Notes under the pieces: generated by a model | What the model was told of the DNA's origin: nothing | Database searches by the model: none | What the model saw: the letters and a program-made list of their open reading frames with translations, nothing else | Assembly: GCA_949358305.1 (NCBI GenBank) | Contig: OX442314.1 | Location: 58,413,369-58,477,368 of the forward strand | DNA length: 64,000 nt | Reading direction: 5' to 3' | Source: Strigamia acuminata | Lineage: Eukaryota; Arthropoda; Chilopoda; Geophilomorpha; Linotaeniidae | Program-made: the position numbers and the translations under genes | Shown here: positions 61,277-64,000 of the stretch, piece after piece | Numbering within the stretch: position 1 is the stretch's first letter | Layout of the letters: every line of letters begins with the position of its first letter

Positions 61277-61938
61277 TCAAACACAATTATCAAAATATCT
61301 CAGGTTTTTACAGAATGCCTTCGATGTAATCTCCGTGTGAGCCAGAGTATTCGCCACGTTTGTCTGCTCCGAGCTGTCACACATTCTGTCCGCTAGAGCA
61401 CTTATGATCTTTCTTCCAGCAGTTGGATGAATTGGCTTGTAGCCATATGTCTTCATCAGCTCTCCGTAGTCACGTCCAACGTTGGACATACTCGTTCCAT
61501 TGGATGAAACCGAAAATTTGTTTACATTCTTCGATGGCAAACTTCGGTCTAACGTATCTAAAGTAGGCGTCAAAGAAGTCACAAAACTCCTTCGGAATCA
61601 CGCATCTTCCAACTTATTTAGTACCGGTCTTATGCTCCGGAAAAAAAAATAATTTACTTGCTGTTCACTGTCTGGCGATTCACATACTCTTCAACAGTCA
61701 AGTTCTGTACAATTCCCGGTTGCTGTCCATTTAAGCAAATCACAGAAAGCAAATATCGACATATGAGCCACAAGTCGTGAGTCTTCTTGTGATCCACCAC
61801 CTTAAACTTCTCCAGTGCCATTGTCACGTCTCTTCTTAGATTGGAATCATGTAGAAATGCTTGAATGTTGTTGAGGCTTTCTTTTAGATCTTCTGATGAC
61901 AGCGCGTTGAAGTTTTTATCCCGTTGTTCACGGAGCAA
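61277..61938 (-). pseudogene. tyrosine-recombinase-like (Crypton-like) pseudogene
   Basis: The first frame (61938-61654) has ICLNGQQPGIVQNLTVEEY. The second (61582-61277) has SNGTSMSNVGRDYG, HPTAGRKIISALADRM and ANTLAHTEITSKAF. The spacing of T.GRK (catalytic Arg) and AHT (second His) is like the C-terminal half of tyrosine recombinases found in Crypton and related animal elements. The expected nucleophile Tyr appears as Phe (SKAF), and stops separate the two frames, so it is inactive. Family assignment is by pattern only. Confidence 0.45.
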
Positions 61939-61944
61939 GCTAAG

Positions 61945-61991
61945 TTCACATGTGCGCGTTCGACGCGAGTGGCGCGCGCGTCACATGTGAA
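61945..61991. repeat. inverted repeat at the junction of two transposon relics
   Basis: Arms TTCACATGTG (61945-61954) and CACATGTGAA (61982-61991) enclose a CG-rich centre (CGCGTTCGACGCGAGTGG..). It lies exactly between the recombinase-like frame and the Harbinger frame and may mark an element end. Confidence 0.55.
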
Positions 61992-62470
61992 TGCAAAACG
62001 CCCACCATGCGTTGTATTGTTAAGTTATCACCCGGAAAAGGTCGCATTAAATGTTTCTGGAGAGGGAACGCTTCATCTCCAATAATAACATATGGCATGC
62101 TTGGTGTAGAGTTGCTCAATTTCCTGGATTTAGGTAGATTCATTGAGCCGCTTGTTAACTATAAAAATAAAATATAATGTATTAATTTTTTTTTAAATTT
62201 TAACTATATTTACATTTCTTCCTAAGTTACTGCGGCCAAAAATGCCAGCATCACTTTCAGATCCTGCAGAACCAATAGTGCTCGTGGTAAAATTGTAACA
62301 GGCATCACACGTAGCCAGTAAAACGATTGAAATTTGCCAGGCTGACGGTCTGATTCCTCGCATGGTCCGATGTTGTTCCAAGTGCATTTTGAAGATGCGC
62401 AGCATACTTCAGAAAATGTGGATTTGTTGCCGGAAAGTTTGAATACATTCCCAGTTTTGCCAATTTTCAC
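61992..62470 (-). pseudogene. Harbinger (HARBI1-like, DDE_Tnp_4) transposase fragment
   Basis: The minus strand reads ISIVLLATCDACYNF, IGSAGSESDAGIFGRS, and after a gap MPYVIIGDEAFPLQKHLMRP. These are the hallmark DDE blocks of PIF/Harbinger nucleases (VCDA..KF..VD.G..GS.SD..IF; PYVIVGD.AFPL...LMRP). Frameshifts and the AATTTTTT tract near 62190 break it; the catalytic D (CDA) and the second D (GDEAF) remain, the third acidic residue is lost. Confidence 0.75.
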
Positions 62471-62582
62471 TTAACACTCCGATTGGTATACCAAACTTGC
62501 ACTTACACTTGCTGGATGCAGCAACAGATCGAAATTCCCAACAATGTCAAAATATGCCCCCAAAACACAAAAATACCCACAC

Positions 62583-63487
62583 TTATTTGCTTTTTATTAT
62601 CACAATATCGCTTATATTAGAATTTTTTGGAAAACACCATGCACATGGTGATATGTTATTTTTCTTGTCATCATATATAAACCATTTGTCTGATATGCGA
62701 ACAATGCACAGAAAATGATTTCCATTAACATGCAGTGTTATTGCTAATAAATCAAAATTACATTCCCCAATACGATATCTTTTAGGTATTTCTTTTAAAT
62801 TTTGGATGTTGACAATATATCTGAATATTATTAATGGGGGAAACAGAACAAATTGCTGCTTGGATGTAAGGTTTCCTTTGCAATTAAGGTTTTTACAGTG
62901 TCCCTTTGGTTTTGTTCCGATCCATGTTTTGTGTGCATCTAGTTTATAATAAATGGGAAAGCCAGTGCTTAAAGATTCATTAGATTGGCACATTCCAGAT
63001 GAACATACAATAGTAGTTTTAATCATTTGAAATTTTTTTTGAAAAATATCAACAAAATATTCATCTTCACTTCCATACAAATCAATAATTTTAGATTGTG
63101 GAATGTTTTTCTTCAGCACATTTGTTATCCAATATAGTCTTGCTTTGGTAAAGTCTTTGTTAGACAATAACTTGTTTATTTCTATAATTGCTGTAGCTAC
63201 ATCTTTCGTGCTGGATGAAAAGAACTTCTTGACTTCATCATCAATATTTAAGGAGAAATTTAACACAGCTAATAAGCTATCTAATGGACATGTATTTATC
63301 AATTGGATTTTTTCACCATTTAGGTCTACAGTACCATTCCATGGAATTGGAATAAAAAAGTCTAACCCGAAATAGGAATGCATTTTGAGTTTGGATTGTG
63401 TTGCATAGTATTTTGATGTCTTATTAGTACGTTTCTTTTTCCAGCTGTCATGTGTGAGAATGAGATCTTCATGGCAATTGAGTTTAA
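62583..63487 (-). CDS. USP-like (C19-type) cysteine-protease ORF, transposon-associated
   Basis: 266 codons from the ATG at 63383, with the frame open upstream to about 63487 (LNCHEDLILTHDSWKKKR). It reads GEKIQLINTCPLDSLLAVLN, where the Cys lies in the NTCPLD(S/N) box, then a 180-residue middle with CKNLNCKG, and VNGNHFLCIVRISDKWFIYD, giving a His..Asp pair. Cys, His and Asp in this order are the USP-type papain-fold triad. Similar proteins, as I recall, are widespread as multi-copy ORFs of unknown element type in animal genomes. It lacks the start of the usual zinc cluster, so it is probably 5' truncated at the junction with the Gypsy fragment. No interruption is seen inside. Confidence 0.55.
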
Positions 63488-63489
63488 AT

Positions 63490-63992
63490 TTCCGTTAGGT
63501 GTTTGTTAACTTTTTTACCAGACAATGGCCTGTAATCGTGCAGGGTCTGGCTTCTTTCTCTCTTTAGACACATAGACACAGTATAGCCAAGGAAGCTCAC
63601 CTCCCTTCTCAATAGTTGGCACTTATCCAGGCATACTTGAAGACCCTTCTTTATCAGTCCCTTCAACAATAACTCCCATCTCGTGATCAGCTCGTTGATA
63701 ATACGGCTAGACTGGCCCACATCGTCCATATATGCGGCTGTTCGCTCCACCTGTCTGCATACTTTGTCCATAATTTACTGCATCTTAATGGAGAAATTTT
63801 CACACCCATCGACAGTTTTGTTAACTCCATCAATCCCTCTGGCATCAAAAATGCAATCTTATGGCAGTCTCCGCTGCGCAACCTGACGTGGTAAAATGCC
63901 ATCGTGACATCGCCTATGTTAAAATACAATGGCTGTTCCTCCAACAGAAACTCAATTGTTTCATCTTTTGTCGGCGTGCAGTACATTGACAC
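63490..63992 (-). pseudogene. Gypsy RT fragment at the right edge
   Basis: Two frames give FNIGDVTMAFYHVRL, KIAFLMPEGLMELTKLSMGV, AAYMDDVGQSS and LQVCLDKCQLLRREVSFLGY, the palm-domain series of Gypsy RT with catalytic YMDD. A frameshift near 63780 separates them. It continues beyond the window's right edge. Confidence 0.65.
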
Positions 63993-64000
63993 GTCGACGA

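Noticed and set aside
1-64000. CRISPR arrays, bacterial operons, tRNA and rRNA genes
   Set aside because: No regularly spaced identical repeats, no cloverleaf-type A/B-box genes and no conserved rRNA words were seen.

Overview
The window reads as AT-rich nuclear DNA of an invertebrate animal, crowded with transposable elements. There are spliced genes with GT..AG introns, metazoan-type BEL/Pao, Gypsy and Copia retrotransposons, Harbinger, MULE and hAT remnants, and no bacterial operons, tRNAs or rRNAs. I cannot resolve the phylum; an ecdysozoan or similar invertebrate fits.

Layout. 1-1365: the 5' part of a minus-strand BEL/Pao element that runs off the left edge. 2760-2988: a solo LTR. 4551-17107 (minus): a host DEG/ENaC channel gene in six in-frame exons. 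Its sixth exon runs without a stop from the pore helix of one channel domain into the first membrane segment of a second, so the product looks like a covalently linked multi-domain channel. An intact young Gypsy element (G1, 6882-15319, plus strand) sits antisense in its third intron. 15.3-19.9 kb: MITEs, a Copia RT scrap, a dispersed repeat (R1) and a 94-bp hairpin.

19919-41612 is a three-level nest. G2 is a gag-only LTR element. Its 3' LTR was split by G3 (24120-41435, minus), an autonomous Gypsy-type element with gag, pol and an unrecognised large third gene. The gag of G3 was split by C1 (36114-39921, minus), a Copia element lacking gag and protease. Direct target duplications are visible at every level, and all LTR pairs are identical or nearly so. 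G2 and G3 share a primer-binding site and related gags, which suggests G2 borrows the G3-type machinery.

41.6-53.9 kb holds older debris: non-LTR RT fragments, two more R1 copies, a small MULE with a 9-bp target duplication, a decayed G3 relative fused to a YqaJ-like nuclease piece, Gypsy protease and RT scraps, and a transposase remnant. 53942-59862 is an intact BEL/Pao element (BEL-2) with identical 318-bp LTRs and a 1730-codon polyprotein, inserted into the RNase H region of an older, opposite-strand BEL/Pao relic (59863-61095 and 53766-53936).

The right end (61.2-64.0 kb) has a tyrosine-recombinase-like pseudogene, a Harbinger transposase pseudogene, a USP-like cysteine-protease ORF and a Gypsy RT scrap, all on the minus strand. 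The most notable items are the concatenated DEG/ENaC gene, the third gene of G3 with its apparent splice sites, the gag-only G2 paired with G3, and the GGGAAAC frameshift site at the gag/pol junction of G1. All reading is by eye; identities and family names were not checked against any database.
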